48,362 nt of DNA, from positions 1 to 48,362 of IMG/VR virus record IMGVR_UViG_3300036770_004807. One strand, written 5' to 3'. A program made the translations under genes and the position numbers. Shown here piece by piece: positions 27,031-36,846 of this stretch (its first letter is position 1; the number at the start of each line of letters is the position of its first letter). Source of the stretch: a virus. The notes beneath the pieces were generated by a model. That model was not told the origin of the DNA and did not search any database. It worked only from the letters and a program-made list of their open reading frames with translations.

Positions 27031-27112
27031 CATTCAAGGTATATTTTGTTTAAGTAAAACTGTGTTTTTCAAAAAAAAACACCATAAATATTTATCATTA
27101 AAACCTTGAATG
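27031..27112 (+). promoter_or_regulatory. Inverted repeat that could hide the start codon of the 1738-aa gene
   Basis: CATTCAAGGT (27031-27040) is the exact reverse complement of ACCTTGAATG (27103-27112), which contains the ATG of the next gene. A second hairpin (GTGTTTTT 27062-27069 with AAAAACAC 27075-27082) is nested inside. The candidate late promoter at 27089 lies between the arms, so only longer read-through transcripts would hold both. Confidence 0.5.
27089..27095 (+). promoter_or_regulatory. Candidate late promoter upstream of the 1738-aa gene
   Basis: TATTTAT within AAATATTTATCATT, ending 14 nt before the ATG at 27110. Confidence 0.36.
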
Positions 27113-30100
27113 GGACAGTCACTAAGATTACAAACACAAATTGGAGTTGATAGAAACTTATCTTTCCAATTAGACCAAGACTTTGAATTCTTAGAAATTC
27201 TGTCTCTTCAAATCGTCCAAAACGATGTTTACCCAAGAGATTGTGCGGACTTTGGTGTGGTAGTCGGACGAGTTGTTGCAAATGGGGGTTTCGGAATACC
27301 CAATGCTAAAGTATCGATTTTTGTTCCAATTAATGAGGTAGACTCCTTAAATGACCGAATTGTAGAACTTTATCCCTACACCCAACCCAACGATAAAAAT
27401 GTTGATGGGTACAGATTTAATTTATTACCTTACGTAAAGTCGTATTCAACCCATGCTGCGACTGGAACTTTCCCATCAAGAAACGATGTATTGGAAGACC
27501 CTGTGGTTGTTGATATCTATGACAAGTATTACAAGTTTACTGTACAAACCAACGAGAGTGGGGACTTTATGATTTTGGGGGTCCCCGTGGGTCAACAGAC
27601 CATAGTCATGGACTTGGACTTAAGTGACATTGGAGAATTTTCTTTAACACCTCAGGACTTAATTAGAATTGGTTTGGCAACCGAATCTCAGGTTGCCGGA
27701 AGTGAATTTAGAACTTCAACGGATTTGGATACGTTACCACAAATCATTCACATTGAAAAGACCTTCGAGGTTGCACCCTTTTGGGGTGAACCTGCAATAT
27801 GTCAGTCCTCAATAAGCCGAATCGACTTTGACTTAAGAGATGATGCAAATGTGGATATACAACCCACGGCAGTATTTCTTGGTTCACTTTTTTCCACAAC
27901 CGATGAATTCAAAATCGCGGCACCTTTGGGATTTGGGGACGACCCCCCTTCATTATTAACCGCAGGTTGTAAACCCAAAGACAACATGGGTAATCTTTGT
28001 GATTTGACCTCGGGTCCTGGCCAAATTTTAGCAATTAGACAAACCATTGTTCAAGATTCGCAAGGTAGACCATCACTCGAGGAATACCGATTAGAAAACT
28101 CGGGTAATGTAATCGATGAAAATGGAACTTGGTTAGTGGAAGTTCCGATGAACTTAGACTACGTTACTACAAGTGAGGATGGTCAGAGAATTTTTTCGAG
28201 AGACCCGAGGGTTGGAATTCCGACAAAGGGAAAGTATAGATTCAAAGTTAAATGGCAACAATCACCGACAGATACTGACCCAATAAAAAGAGGTTATCAC
28301 CTTTTACCTAACGTTAGGGAGTGGGGTTGGAGAACTCCTGTCATTGACCCAAACTATTCAAACTCGTTGAGTACAAGTCGGGAGTTAGCGAGTTCATATT
28401 ATTTTGGTTTGGATTGGAGTGGATACACTGATGCAGAAGATGTCACAGTAATAAATAAAAAACTCCAAGCGGCAATCAACTGTGAGGATACTTTTTATGA
28501 GATGGAGTATAACAAAGTTTATACTCCCGCAGGACTTTTGGACCAATATAAGAGAGGGTTCAACCGTGGAAGATTTTTAGGTGTTAAGGAAATCGGGGAT
28601 AATGATTGTAGTACAACAGTGAACAAATTTCCGGTAAATGATGGGGTAAAAAACTTCAGCATATCCTTTTTCCTTTTTGCCATTTTAATGCAGTTTATTC
28701 AACTAATTTTCCCTGTGGTTTTATTTGTATATCACTTAGTGGGTTTCTTAATCAATAATGTAATAATTCCGATTATCAACTTATTTATCCGTCTTCAAAA
28801 TGTTGTTGGATATGCATTAATTGTAATTGGAACTATTGGGGCTATCTTTGGTGGTGCGGGTATTCCTTTAATTATTGCTGGTGCTGGTATATTAGCTGGG
28901 GGTACAAGGTTGTCTTTAGTCTTACAACAATTTGTAAGTTTTATCAAGTTTAAACCACTCCGACTTCCTATGATTACTTATCCCGAGTGTAGGAATTGTG
29001 ACTGTAACACTTCGGGTGCTGATGCCGAAGGGGATGCACTACCAACATCTCTGTTATCACCCTTAACAACGAGCGGTTTATATTTTGAATCATTCTCAGA
29101 TTTTAATGGTTTACCGGCTCAGAAGATTGGGGACGATGGTGAACCAAGTGATGCTAACGTATCTGTACTCTCTTTAATATTTTCAGAAGCGATTGGAACA
29201 CGTACCGGACCTGAAGATAAATTTTTACAGAACAGGTCTACTCAGTCTCAAACACAGCGACTTCCGGATACAAGAAACAATTTGAATATTCCCAAAAAAG
29301 TTTTTGCGATATCGACAAATATACCAATGGCTCAAAGGATTAATATTTTTAACACACGTAAAAAATATTTTGACGGTGAGAACAAAATTAGTGTGAGTTT
29401 CGATTATCCTTCGAACACCACAACTAAACACTTTGATAATACTTTGTCGTTATTAACACAGTCGGCACTTCCATCTGGAACCTTATTGACTTTTGTTGGG
29501 ATTGAAAACACGAAAGACGTTAACTTTTTATTTACAGGAAACACTAATTTTAATGGAATTACGGGGACAACTTTACAATCAGGACCCGGACAGGTAACCG
29601 TAAATTATGCGACATCTCAAACAAGTAATTCTTCCAAGACTTACTTTTTGAATAGTGGTTCAACCATAGATAATTATAGATTCCCCGCGGACTTGGAATA
29701 TTACCAAGTGTTGACCGCGATTACTGTTGCCGACGCATTTGCGATAGCGTCAGGAAGTGGGAGTCAAGGAGTTTGTAACAACTATTTGATTGAGACTGAT
29801 GTACCGGCTCCTGGTACTCCTGAATCAGTTACTGTTACATATGTAGATTGCTCAGGGAACAACCAACAATTTACCCTTACAACGCCATTTGACCAAGGGA
29901 ATGGTTATATTCAGGGATTCAGTAACATTTGTGCTTCTACAGTTCCTCAGATTATACAGGGGGTTGGAACGGTTTCACCAACAGGTCCTTGTAACAATCC
30001 TAATCTATTCAATGGTTTGTTAAAAGTGTTAGATTCTTCAACACAAATAAAATGGTCTCAGAAGAACTTGGACTTTGGAGGATGGGCTCAACAGACCCCC

Positions 30101-32326
30101 CTGAATGTAAAAACACGTGAATTTTTCAATGATTTTGATAATCAATACATATTAATTCTTCAACGTGGTGTTGACCCTTATTCTCCTCAATATGTGAACA
30201 GATACGGAATTGGTAAAATTTTGGGTCTTCCAAGTGAGGATTCATTCACTTTTACAGCAAATACAAGACTGAATATACCAATACAGAGTCTACCTTCCAA
30301 TAATATATCGGTACAACAACATACAAGTCAAAATAATATATTTTATCCGTCTTACTTTTTTGAGGGGGGTAATACCTACACCGCATTTACTACACCGAAT
30401 GTTGGATACTACAGTTCAATAGATGGTAATAGAAATTATTCAATATATCCGAATGCTGGTGGTACTTTCGGATTTGTATCAAATTATTTGAATACTCCCA
30501 CGATAAGTTCTGTGGAGATGGTGACAAGTAAGAATGAGAGTGTAAACGATGCTTTTTCTGCACAACCAAATCCGGGAAAATATGATGCCGCTGAAGATTT
30601 ATCTGGCGCTGATTTTTATTTGATTGAGAGTAAAGATTCTCCCATCAACTCTGAAAGTGTTTATTTTTCGTTCTCTCTTCTACCTACAGTTACGGGTACT
30701 ACGACTCAGATGAATTTGTCTAATAAAACAAGAAATGTACTAAGAACTGATAGATTACCTTCCTCGGACTTCTTGGATGGTCCCGAATGGAATTCGATAG
30801 TACCCGTTCTTCAAATGAATAGAGGATTCAATATGTATATTTTGGAGACTGCGGGAGAGAATATCGTAACTACTTCTTATGGTGCGGGTGCAACCATTGT
30901 TGGTAATGATATTGAAGATTTACCTGACGCATTGAATGTTGCCGATACGTTCTCTTGTACCAATATGGTTAGTTTGGATTGTTATTCTAATTCAGGTAAC
31001 ACTTTAATTGTAGATTCGAATTGTGCTCAAGAAGATAGAGTTGAACAAGGTTGTTTTGTTTTTGCTAGAAGGTTACTTATCGGACTTCCTGGAGATTTAA
31101 TTTCCTTCAATGAATGGGGTTTAAGATACCGTTTCTTTTATGCCTTGTGTCAGGGAGTGTTATCACAAACCTTCACAAACAACTGGGTTAATGGTACACT
31201 CTATACCTACCCGTTCCAAGTGAGAACTTTGTATGGGTCAAACAATCAAGTAACCAATAGAGTATTTTGTAAGGACTTGGTTTATTATAACGATGATAGT
31301 AATAACTACTACTACAGAAGTAGTCCTTATAGTCCAACTTCAGATTCCTTTATTGGAAAACTGAATAGTGCTCTTACAGGTTCATTGAACGACTATAGTT
31401 TGCAGTCACCGAAAACTATTATGAATTTGGGTCCAAAGACAGAAATCTTCAAAGAGATAACTCTTAACCCTTCGGACGATGGATTTGTTATGAATGTGTT
31501 GAATCCGACCAGTTATGGTGACACTAGTGACCTGTTAAATCTTTTTGTAATCTCAAGAATAACCAATTCATTTTTCTTAAGATATATCACCAGTGCTTTT
31601 CCTGGTGTTGTTGGAACAAACTTGGCGATAAATTCATTGTTCTCGAGACCTGTATTACGTTTAGACGGTGATATAACTCAAGCATTGTCAATCAACTCAG
31701 AATTCGGGGTACAGAAGTTCACAGCACAGAATTATCAAGAGGACCCCAACTCACCAAACAACCCAATTTACATTGCGAGAAATCCTAATGGTTTTTCTGT
31801 GATGGGTATTTTTTATTCTTCCACTACTGAAGATTTACAATACAAAGATTACTTATCACCGGGAAGAATCAATTTCAGACCCACACCAAACTCCAACGCA
31901 TTCCCCTACTACTACAACCTTAAATCACAGAGAGTTCCATTCTACAGATGGGAGAGAGATGATGTGGCAAGATGGATTGGTGAATTGGGTACTACAATTG
32001 GATTAGGAAATCAAGTGGGGATATTTGGAACTCAAAGTAACGACTGGGCGACAGATAATAGTGACATTTTCAGTAAGAACTATCAGTCCTTGGATAGAAC
32101 TGACCCTTCACAACCTTCTTACTTTTTGGGGTCAAACTCTCAACTCAATGATGTTTACGCAAGAGGTTACATTTTCAACGTAGATTCTAACGGTAATAAC
32201 TCAGCAACTGCGGGAAATTATCCAAGTGTTTTCGCGGTGGGCGCTCCTAACCATTTCTACTTCGGACTTATAAACGGTGCAACGGCACTTGACAGATTTA
32301 AATCAAAATATTTGGCAGATGAATAA
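27110..32326 (+). CDS. Giant virion protein (1738 aa) with membrane-like segments
   Basis: Unrecognised overall. Residues about 47-177 resemble a carboxypeptidase-regulatory-like beta-sandwich (GVVVGRVVANGGFGIPNAKV, then NESGDFMILGVPVGQQTI). Residues about 515-612 hold several strongly hydrophobic stretches (FFLFAILMQFIQLIFPVVLF, NVIIPIINLF, YALIVIGTIGAIFGG and IPLIIAGAGILAGG) that look like three or four membrane helices, followed by a Cys cluster (YPECRNCDCN, about 623-632). The rest is beta-rich and Asn/Ser-rich. It lies just after gp6 and is co-oriented with the baseplate genes, so it is probably a baseplate or short-fibre component. Membrane helices are unusual for a soluble baseplate protein and suggest contact with the host envelope. 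Confidence 0.6.
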   Translation: MGQSLRLQTQIGVDRNLSFQLDQDFEFLEILSLQIVQNDVYPRDCADFGVVVGRVVANGGFGIPNAKVSIFVPINEVDSLNDRIVELYPYTQPNDKNVDGYRFNLLPYVKSYSTHAATGTFPSRNDVLEDPVVVDIYDKYYKFTVQTNESGDFMILGVPVGQQTIVMDLDLSDIGEFSLTPQDLIRIGLATESQVAGSEFRTSTDLDTLPQIIHIEKTFEVAPFWGEPAICQSSISRIDFDLRDDANVDIQPTAVFLGSLFSTTDEFKIAAPLGFGDDPPSLLTAGCKPKDNMGNLCDLTSGPGQILAIRQTIVQDSQGRPSLEEYRLENSGNVIDENGTWLVEVPMNLDYVTTSEDGQRIFSRDPRVGIPTKGKYRFKVKWQQSPTDTDPIKRGYHLLPNVREWGWRTPVIDPNYSNSLSTSRELASSYYFGLDWSGYTDAEDVTVINKKLQAAINCEDTFYEMEYNKVYTPAGLLDQYKRGFNRGRFLGVKEIGDNDCSTTVNKFPVNDGVKNFSISFFLFAILMQFIQLIFPVVLFVYHLVGFLINNVIIPIINLFIRLQNVVGYALIVIGTIGAIFGGAGIPLIIAGAGILAGGTRLSLVLQQFVSFIKFKPLRLPMITYPECRNCDCNTSGADAEGDALPTSLLSPLTTSGLYFESFSDFNGLPAQKIGDDGEPSDANVSVLSLIFSEAIGTRTGPEDKFLQNRSTQSQTQRLPDTRNNLNIPKKVFAISTNIPMAQRINIFNTRKKYFDGENKISVSFDYPSNTTTKHFDNTLSLLTQSALPSGTLLTFVGIENTKDVNFLFTGNTNFNGITGTTLQSGPGQVTVNYATSQTSNSSKTYFLNSGSTIDNYRFPADLEYYQVLTAITVADAFAIASGSGSQGVCNNYLIETDVPAPGTPESVTVTYVDCSGNNQQFTLTTPFDQGNGYIQGFSNICASTVPQIIQGVGTVSPTGPCNNPNLFNGLLKVLDSSTQIKWSQKNLDFGGWAQQTPLNVKTREFFNDFDNQYILILQRGVDPYSPQYVNRYGIGKILGLPSEDSFTFTANTRLNIPIQSLPSNNISVQQHTSQNNIFYPSYFFEGGNTYTAFTTPNVGYYSSIDGNRNYSIYPNAGGTFGFVSNYLNTPTISSVEMVTSKNESVNDAFSAQPNPGKYDAAEDLSGADFYLIESKDSPINSESVYFSFSLLPTVTGTTTQMNLSNKTRNVLRTDRLPSSDFLDGPEWNSIVPVLQMNRGFNMYILETAGENIVTTSYGAGATIVGNDIEDLPDALNVADTFSCTNMVSLDCYSNSGNTLIVDSNCAQEDRVEQGCFVFARRLLIGLPGDLISFNEWGLRYRFFYALCQGVLSQTFTNNWVNGTLYTYPFQVRTLYGSNNQVTNRVFCKDLVYYNDDSNNYYYRSSPYSPTSDSFIGKLNSALTGSLNDYSLQSPKTIMNLGPKTEIFKEITLNPSDDGFVMNVLNPTSYGDTSDLLNLFVISRITNSFFLRYITSAFPGVVGTNLAINSLFSRPVLRLDGDITQALSINSEFGVQKFTAQNYQEDPNSPNNPIYIARNPNGFSVMGIFYSSTTEDLQYKDYLSPGRINFRPTPNSNAFPYYYNLKSQRVPFYRWERDDVARWIGELGTTIGLGNQVGIFGTQSNDWATDNSDIFSKNYQSLDRTDPSQPSYFLGSNSQLNDVYARGYIFNVDSNGNNSATAGNYPSVFAVGAPNHFYFGLINGATALDRFKSKYLADE

Positions 32327-34013
32327 TTTTGTTATCATTCCATCTCAGTTACAGTTTAAATCTGCACCGATTGTTGACCAAAAGGTAACCATCGACCTGA
32401 ATCAAACTCAGAAAGAGTTGACTCAGTATGTTAGAAATACTGCAATTTCTCTACCTCAGTTATATCAGGATGAAAGACAGGCCAGTTCAAGGTTTAGACC
32501 TACCTTCAAAATTCAATATCTCTACAACAATACTTTGACAGGAACAACAGGATACAATCCATTCAAAAATAATTTGTATTATGTTGAACCTACTCAATCC
32601 AAACTTAGTGGGGTGTGGAAAGGGTTTCCCCAATTTTATGAATTTGATTTATTCCGTCCTGATGTTCAGGATGGACATTTTGATTACAAGGCTGAAAGTG
32701 CATACACCTACAATTGGACTTACTATGTGACTTATCCTGCTCAGAATGATTACACCAAACCTATGGAGGCAACCTACGAAAACACCACGGTGAATTGGTT
32801 ATCGGGGGATGGTATTCCTTTTATAGTTTCGGCATCAACTCAGGGTGGAGCGAATATAATATCGTTTCAGTGTTTTATGCCCCACAACTTAATTGAGGGT
32901 AATTACGTTGAATTGTCATTTGACTACGACCAACAAACCGTTTTTGAGGTTTTCTCTTTTGGTAATTCCAATTACGATAGTTCCAATTACATATTCAACA
33001 TATTGAATGTGGGTTATACTGGTACCACATTTGTCAATGGTAGAACGGGAACTTTCAAAAGGGTTGTTGACCCGAACAATCTAACGGAAACTCGCTCAAA
33101 ATATTATGTTAGACAAAACCGAGTTTTGTTGAATGAGAATGATATTATCGTAACCAAATCAGGTTTCGAACTCAATTCATTCTCAAATGAGAGAAAATTG
33201 GAATACAGTTCCATCACTCCAAATGATATAACTCGAATCTCTCGTAAGACAAGTTCATTGACCTACACGGCAACCATGGCACAAGATGTTGTATTAAGTG
33301 CCATCACCGACAATCAGAACAGACCTGTAGGTGAAATATTCCTGTCGATTGTCAATAAAGGATATAGTGGTTACTTCAACAAACCTAATAATGGATTTGG
33401 TTTAAGACAAGGTTGGGTATTTAACCTAACTAACGTTTCTGATAGTTGGTGGGAAGATACCAATAGTGATTGTTACACAAATATACCTGTAGATTCTTAC
33501 ACCTTAACAAACGGAACAACAGAAACTTTTTACTACAATAGAGTTTTGAACGTGGGGGATTTAATTGATGGTGACTTTTGTGAATGGAATGATTACAACC
33601 AAGCTGAGTTAGTTGTTTCAAGATACGTACAAAAGATTAATTTCAATCAAGATATCTTTACCACAGAAGCAACCCCCACCAATAACTCACAAGGATATTA
33701 TTATCTACCTCATAACCCTATGGTGTTGAGAGTTTTCTCAGATTACATTGAAACCGCACCGGGTCAACTTGTGGATAACATTCCCAATTGGGCGTTCTAT
33801 TCTTCACAAGACCAAACCTTCAGATGGAGGGAGCCTTATTTATATGGGGAGTACGACGAACTCGACAGAGGTGTCAACTACCCATTCCTAAACCGAGCAC
33901 ACTATCCGTTCTCTGACCAAATTTTTAGATTAATTCCTGAAGGAAGTAATTATCAAAATGTGTTGAGTGGATTTGACATTGCTGTACAACCATTAATTGA
34001 CGACTGTGAATAA
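32319..34013 (+). CDS. Virion protein (564 aa), baseplate operon, unrecognised
   Basis: I chose the ATG at 32319, inside an 8-bp overlap (ATGAATAA) with the previous stop. An upstream TTG in frame at 32277 would add 14 unlikely residues. The protein begins NNFVIIPSQLQFKSAPIVDQ. It is beta-rich and aromatic, with motifs such as WVFNLTNVSDSWWED and NWAFYSSQDQTFRWREPYLY. The position after gp6 and the giant protein would suit a gp8-type wedge protein (T4 gp8 is 334 aa), but I see no specific gp8 motif. Confidence 0.62.
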   Translation: MNNFVIIPSQLQFKSAPIVDQKVTIDLNQTQKELTQYVRNTAISLPQLYQDERQASSRFRPTFKIQYLYNNTLTGTTGYNPFKNNLYYVEPTQSKLSGVWKGFPQFYEFDLFRPDVQDGHFDYKAESAYTYNWTYYVTYPAQNDYTKPMEATYENTTVNWLSGDGIPFIVSASTQGGANIISFQCFMPHNLIEGNYVELSFDYDQQTVFEVFSFGNSNYDSSNYIFNILNVGYTGTTFVNGRTGTFKRVVDPNNLTETRSKYYVRQNRVLLNENDIIVTKSGFELNSFSNERKLEYSSITPNDITRISRKTSSLTYTATMAQDVVLSAITDNQNRPVGEIFLSIVNKGYSGYFNKPNNGFGLRQGWVFNLTNVSDSWWEDTNSDCYTNIPVDSYTLTNGTTETFYYNRVLNVGDLIDGDFCEWNDYNQAELVVSRYVQKINFNQDIFTTEATPTNNSQGYYYLPHNPMVLRVFSDYIETAPGQLVDNIPNWAFYSSQDQTFRWREPYLYGEYDELDRGVNYPFLNRAHYPFSDQIFRLIPEGSNYQNVLSGFDIAVQPLIDDCE

Positions 34014-34845
34014 GTTTCAAATCAAATTGGGGGTAACAAATGAAGACAAAGTTCTTCAAGTTCCTGTGATGCTCGACTGGGAGATTTTGGACATTGAAAG
34101 TGAAATTACTAAACTCGAGGACCAAATCAACCAAGATGTTGCTGGTTTGGGAGTGGACTTTGAAACCGCAAGATTCAGTCACTCAGGTTACACTTTCATT
34201 CCCCCCACTACTAATGTAATCCAACCAACCCCCACTATAAGAACAAACATCAATTATGAGTTTAATTTCTTCAGTGGTGGTACAATCTCGGGAACAGGTT
34301 CAACTCAGAATTGGATAACAGATTACACGGCAGAAGGATTTACCTATAACGAGGTTTATTACTTCACCCCTAATTTCAGTCGGAGTTTTTTTAAGTTGGA
34401 CTTTTATGATTCTCCAAGTCAGGTGGGTCAGACCAACTATCTTACTGTCATCATCCCAACCACTCAAGGGGAACAAACTCCTGTGGTAATGCAAGGACAA
34501 GATGTTTTGATTAACAAACCGGCTTTCTCTTTGGACTTTGTTGGTGACACTGACGGATTTTTCTTGTATTGGTTAAAGTCGAGGGAATATATTGATGTGG
34601 ACCAGTTTTACGTGTCGTGTAAGTTTTACAATGCCAAGACAGGTCAATTTGTAAGGATGGTTAACAGACCTCAGAGTTTACAGAACTTGAACTCTTTTGC
34701 CGTGAATAACACCTTTAACTTTTACTATTTGTATAAGTTTGATTACCCAACAAAAAAGTATGTGGTGTTTGACACGATAACCTTTGATAGAGTAGGTACA
34801 ACAACTCCCATAAAATGGTATGAATATGTAGGACCAAATGGCTGA
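34006..34845 (+). CDS. Virion protein (279 aa), unrecognised
   Basis: A GTG at 34006 sits in an 8-bp overlap (GTGAATAA) exactly like the ATGAATAA of the preceding gene, so I prefer it to the TTG at 33997. It starts MNKFQIKLGVTNEDKVLQVP, followed by a short charged helix (DIESEITKLEDQINQ), then beta-strands rich in Tyr and Phe. There is no known motif. It is probably a subunit of the baseplate periphery, judged only from the operon. Confidence 0.6.
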   Translation: MNKFQIKLGVTNEDKVLQVPVMLDWEILDIESEITKLEDQINQDVAGLGVDFETARFSHSGYTFIPPTTNVIQPTPTIRTNINYEFNFFSGGTISGTGSTQNWITDYTAEGFTYNEVYYFTPNFSRSFFKLDFYDSPSQVGQTNYLTVIIPTTQGEQTPVVMQGQDVLINKPAFSLDFVGDTDGFFLYWLKSREYIDVDQFYVSCKFYNAKTGQFVRMVNRPQSLQNLNSFAVNNTFNFYYLYKFDYPTKKYVVFDTITFDRVGTTTPIKWYEYVGPNG

Positions 34846-35905
34846 TTATCGTTTTGTTGTTGGGCCCGCAAATATTACCTCGGACTTATCTTATGTTAAT
34901 GTCAGTGGTGAGACAATTGGGGTGTACTCAGGTATGTCTCAGATTTTAAGTGGGGGAACCAACGGAAGTTCAATTATGACTGGGTTGAGTGTTTGTATAA
35001 TGCTCACCGAGACAACCATTGATTTGGGATATTATTCTCCCTTTGACGGAGCTGCCGAGCAGAAAGATGTGGTGACAAACTTTATCTTCACTTCGTCGAC
35101 ATCTTCTCCTTACGTTTATACCGTTTTTAATTCTTCGGATAAAGCGGCCACTTACCTGGGACTGGCGGCGTACACTATTAACTGGGGGGACAATACTCCT
35201 GATGAGATTTTCACTGGTGATACCTTGTCTCACAACTACCCAACAACACCTTCAGGGTACACCATTAGTATGAAACAGACAACACCTTTTGGTGTCAATA
35301 CGGTATCGAAGATTGTACAAGTTCCATTTACCAATGCGGTTATTTACAACCCGTTGGGGAGGGCGTTCTTCACTCCTTTGGGTGGTAGTTGGGCAAATAC
35401 TCCTGTGAGTTACGATTACATCTTCTCGGGGGATGCAGTAAACACTGTGGAGAGTGAGGTATCTTCAGGGTACACTCAAGTTCCGTTTGTGGTGTCAGGA
35501 TTAACAACATCAAGGGTGAGTGAGTTGTCTTTGTATGGACCTGTTCAATACCAAGTGGGTGTCCCTGTATTCCAAGGAAGCCAACCTTTGGGGGTTATCA
35601 CGGATATGAATCCTGTGTTTACCGCCTACACCATACAAGATGTGGATTACTACGATTATTCTGATGGTACAAGTATCTACTTCGAAAACAGTAGTGGTTT
35701 TACAAGTGATATGTTGACTGCGGTTCCGATTACAAAAGATGAACTTCTTTTGAAGATTCAGGACCAACCACAAGTGGTAACCAGTGTTTTTGTCCAAAGG
35801 GGAAAGAATACTGCGTATCAACAAGTTCAAAGATTGGGAGAGGTCTCTACCCTTTCAGGATTGATAAACTATGGTTATGGATATTTCACCATAGAAAATA
35901 AGTGA
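34838..35905 (+). CDS. Virion protein with PKD-like domain (355 aa)
   Basis: The start overlaps the previous stop by 8 bp (ATGGCTGA). Residues about 110-165 resemble a PKD beta-sandwich: YTINWGDNTPDEIF, then LSHNYPTTPSGYTISMKQ, with the WGDN and H-x-Y features. PKD domains are common in Bacteroidota surface proteins and in phage adhesion proteins. The C-terminal part (SVFVQRGKNTAYQQVQRLGE) looks like a small conserved tail domain. This is probably a baseplate-attached protein with a binding or spacer role (inference). Confidence 0.58.
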   Translation: MADYRFVVGPANITSDLSYVNVSGETIGVYSGMSQILSGGTNGSSIMTGLSVCIMLTETTIDLGYYSPFDGAAEQKDVVTNFIFTSSTSSPYVYTVFNSSDKAATYLGLAAYTINWGDNTPDEIFTGDTLSHNYPTTPSGYTISMKQTTPFGVNTVSKIVQVPFTNAVIYNPLGRAFFTPLGGSWANTPVSYDYIFSGDAVNTVESEVSSGYTQVPFVVSGLTTSRVSELSLYGPVQYQVGVPVFQGSQPLGVITDMNPVFTAYTIQDVDYYDYSDGTSIYFENSSGFTSDMLTAVPITKDELLLKIQDQPQVVTSVFVQRGKNTAYQQVQRLGEVSTLSGLINYGYGYFTIENK

Positions 35906-35910
35906 TAAAC

Positions 35911-35917
35911 TATTTAT
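35911..35917 (+). promoter_or_regulatory. Candidate late promoter upstream of 302-aa gene
   Basis: TATTTATAAAAATAAG, with the core ending 20 nt before the ATG at 35938, in the short gap after the PKD-like gene. Confidence 0.35.
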
Positions 35918-35937
35918 AAAAATAAGAAACTTCAAGG

Positions 35938-36846
35938 ATGGCAATCGGCACCTATGGTACAATAAGACCCTCAGATGTATCTCCCGAAGATGTGGAGATA
36001 ATCTTAAATTACACTCCATCAAGGGATGAGACGGAAGATTTTGTCTTAACCACTTTGGATGCTCCATCAGTATTGAGACCTTATTTCAATAATGCCAATA
36101 CTGGAGGTAACGCCAACGTTGAGGTACTTGGTGGACTTTATAACCTAACACTCCCTGCTGACGTATTCAATCAGGTGGGTATCTATACGATGATGTTACG
36201 TCCTGCACAGATTAGAACATCAATTACCGATTGTGGTGTGTTGTCTGCCCTACCGAATGTGAAAGGGATTATCATTGACCTCACCAATGTGCCAAGTCAA
36301 TTCAGAAATAAGTTTACCCCACAAGGTCTTATTGGGTTTAGAGTTGAGTACTTGAACTCGGATGGTTCTAAGATTCCAAACTTCTTTAGAATTATAACTT
36401 CAAACTTCTATTGTGAGCCGGTTGTTGTAAACCAAGTCAACACCACTCAAAAAGCAATCAGATACCGTTATGTTGACGGGGTGACGAATTTGATGTTCTG
36501 TACAGTTTCACCTTCATCATCACCAACTAACAAGCCTAACGCAACACCTTACATCGGTCAGCCAGGTCAAAACATCATTATTACTAACACCTACTTCAAT
36601 CCCGTAACAATTGAGATTGATATGGTTGAGTACGATGTATCGTCTCTTGCTATTGCCCTTTACGGAAATCAGACCAAGAGTATTGATGATGGAATTTACA
36701 CCATCTACGATAGTGAAAATAACATTTACAAACAATACAACCTGTTTGAGATTCGTGACCAGTTTAACGCTCTTCTTTACGAGGTACGTCAAGATAGAGG
36801 TGCAAACATTGATTTTACTAAAAACTTCACAACAATAGTTAGTTAA
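35938..36846 (+). CDS. Virion protein (302 aa), unrecognised
   Basis: Beta-rich with little helix. It begins IGTYGTIRPSDVSPEDVEII and has a central YNLTLPADVFNQVGIYTMML strand region; an SPSSSPTNKPNATPYIGQPG linker at about 192-211 separates two domains, the last of which has a DGIYTIYDSENN strand. Its stop shares one base with the next ATG (TAATG), so it is coupled to the gp7-like gene. This suggests a wedge-associated protein, but no homologue is recognised. Confidence 0.6.
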   Translation: MAIGTYGTIRPSDVSPEDVEIILNYTPSRDETEDFVLTTLDAPSVLRPYFNNANTGGNANVEVLGGLYNLTLPADVFNQVGIYTMMLRPAQIRTSITDCGVLSALPNVKGIIIDLTNVPSQFRNKFTPQGLIGFRVEYLNSDGSKIPNFFRIITSNFYCEPVVVNQVNTTQKAIRYRYVDGVTNLMFCTVSPSSSPTNKPNATPYIGQPGQNIIITNTYFNPVTIEIDMVEYDVSSLAIALYGNQTKSIDDGIYTIYDSENNIYKQYNLFEIRDQFNALLYEVRQDRGANIDFTKNFTTIVS

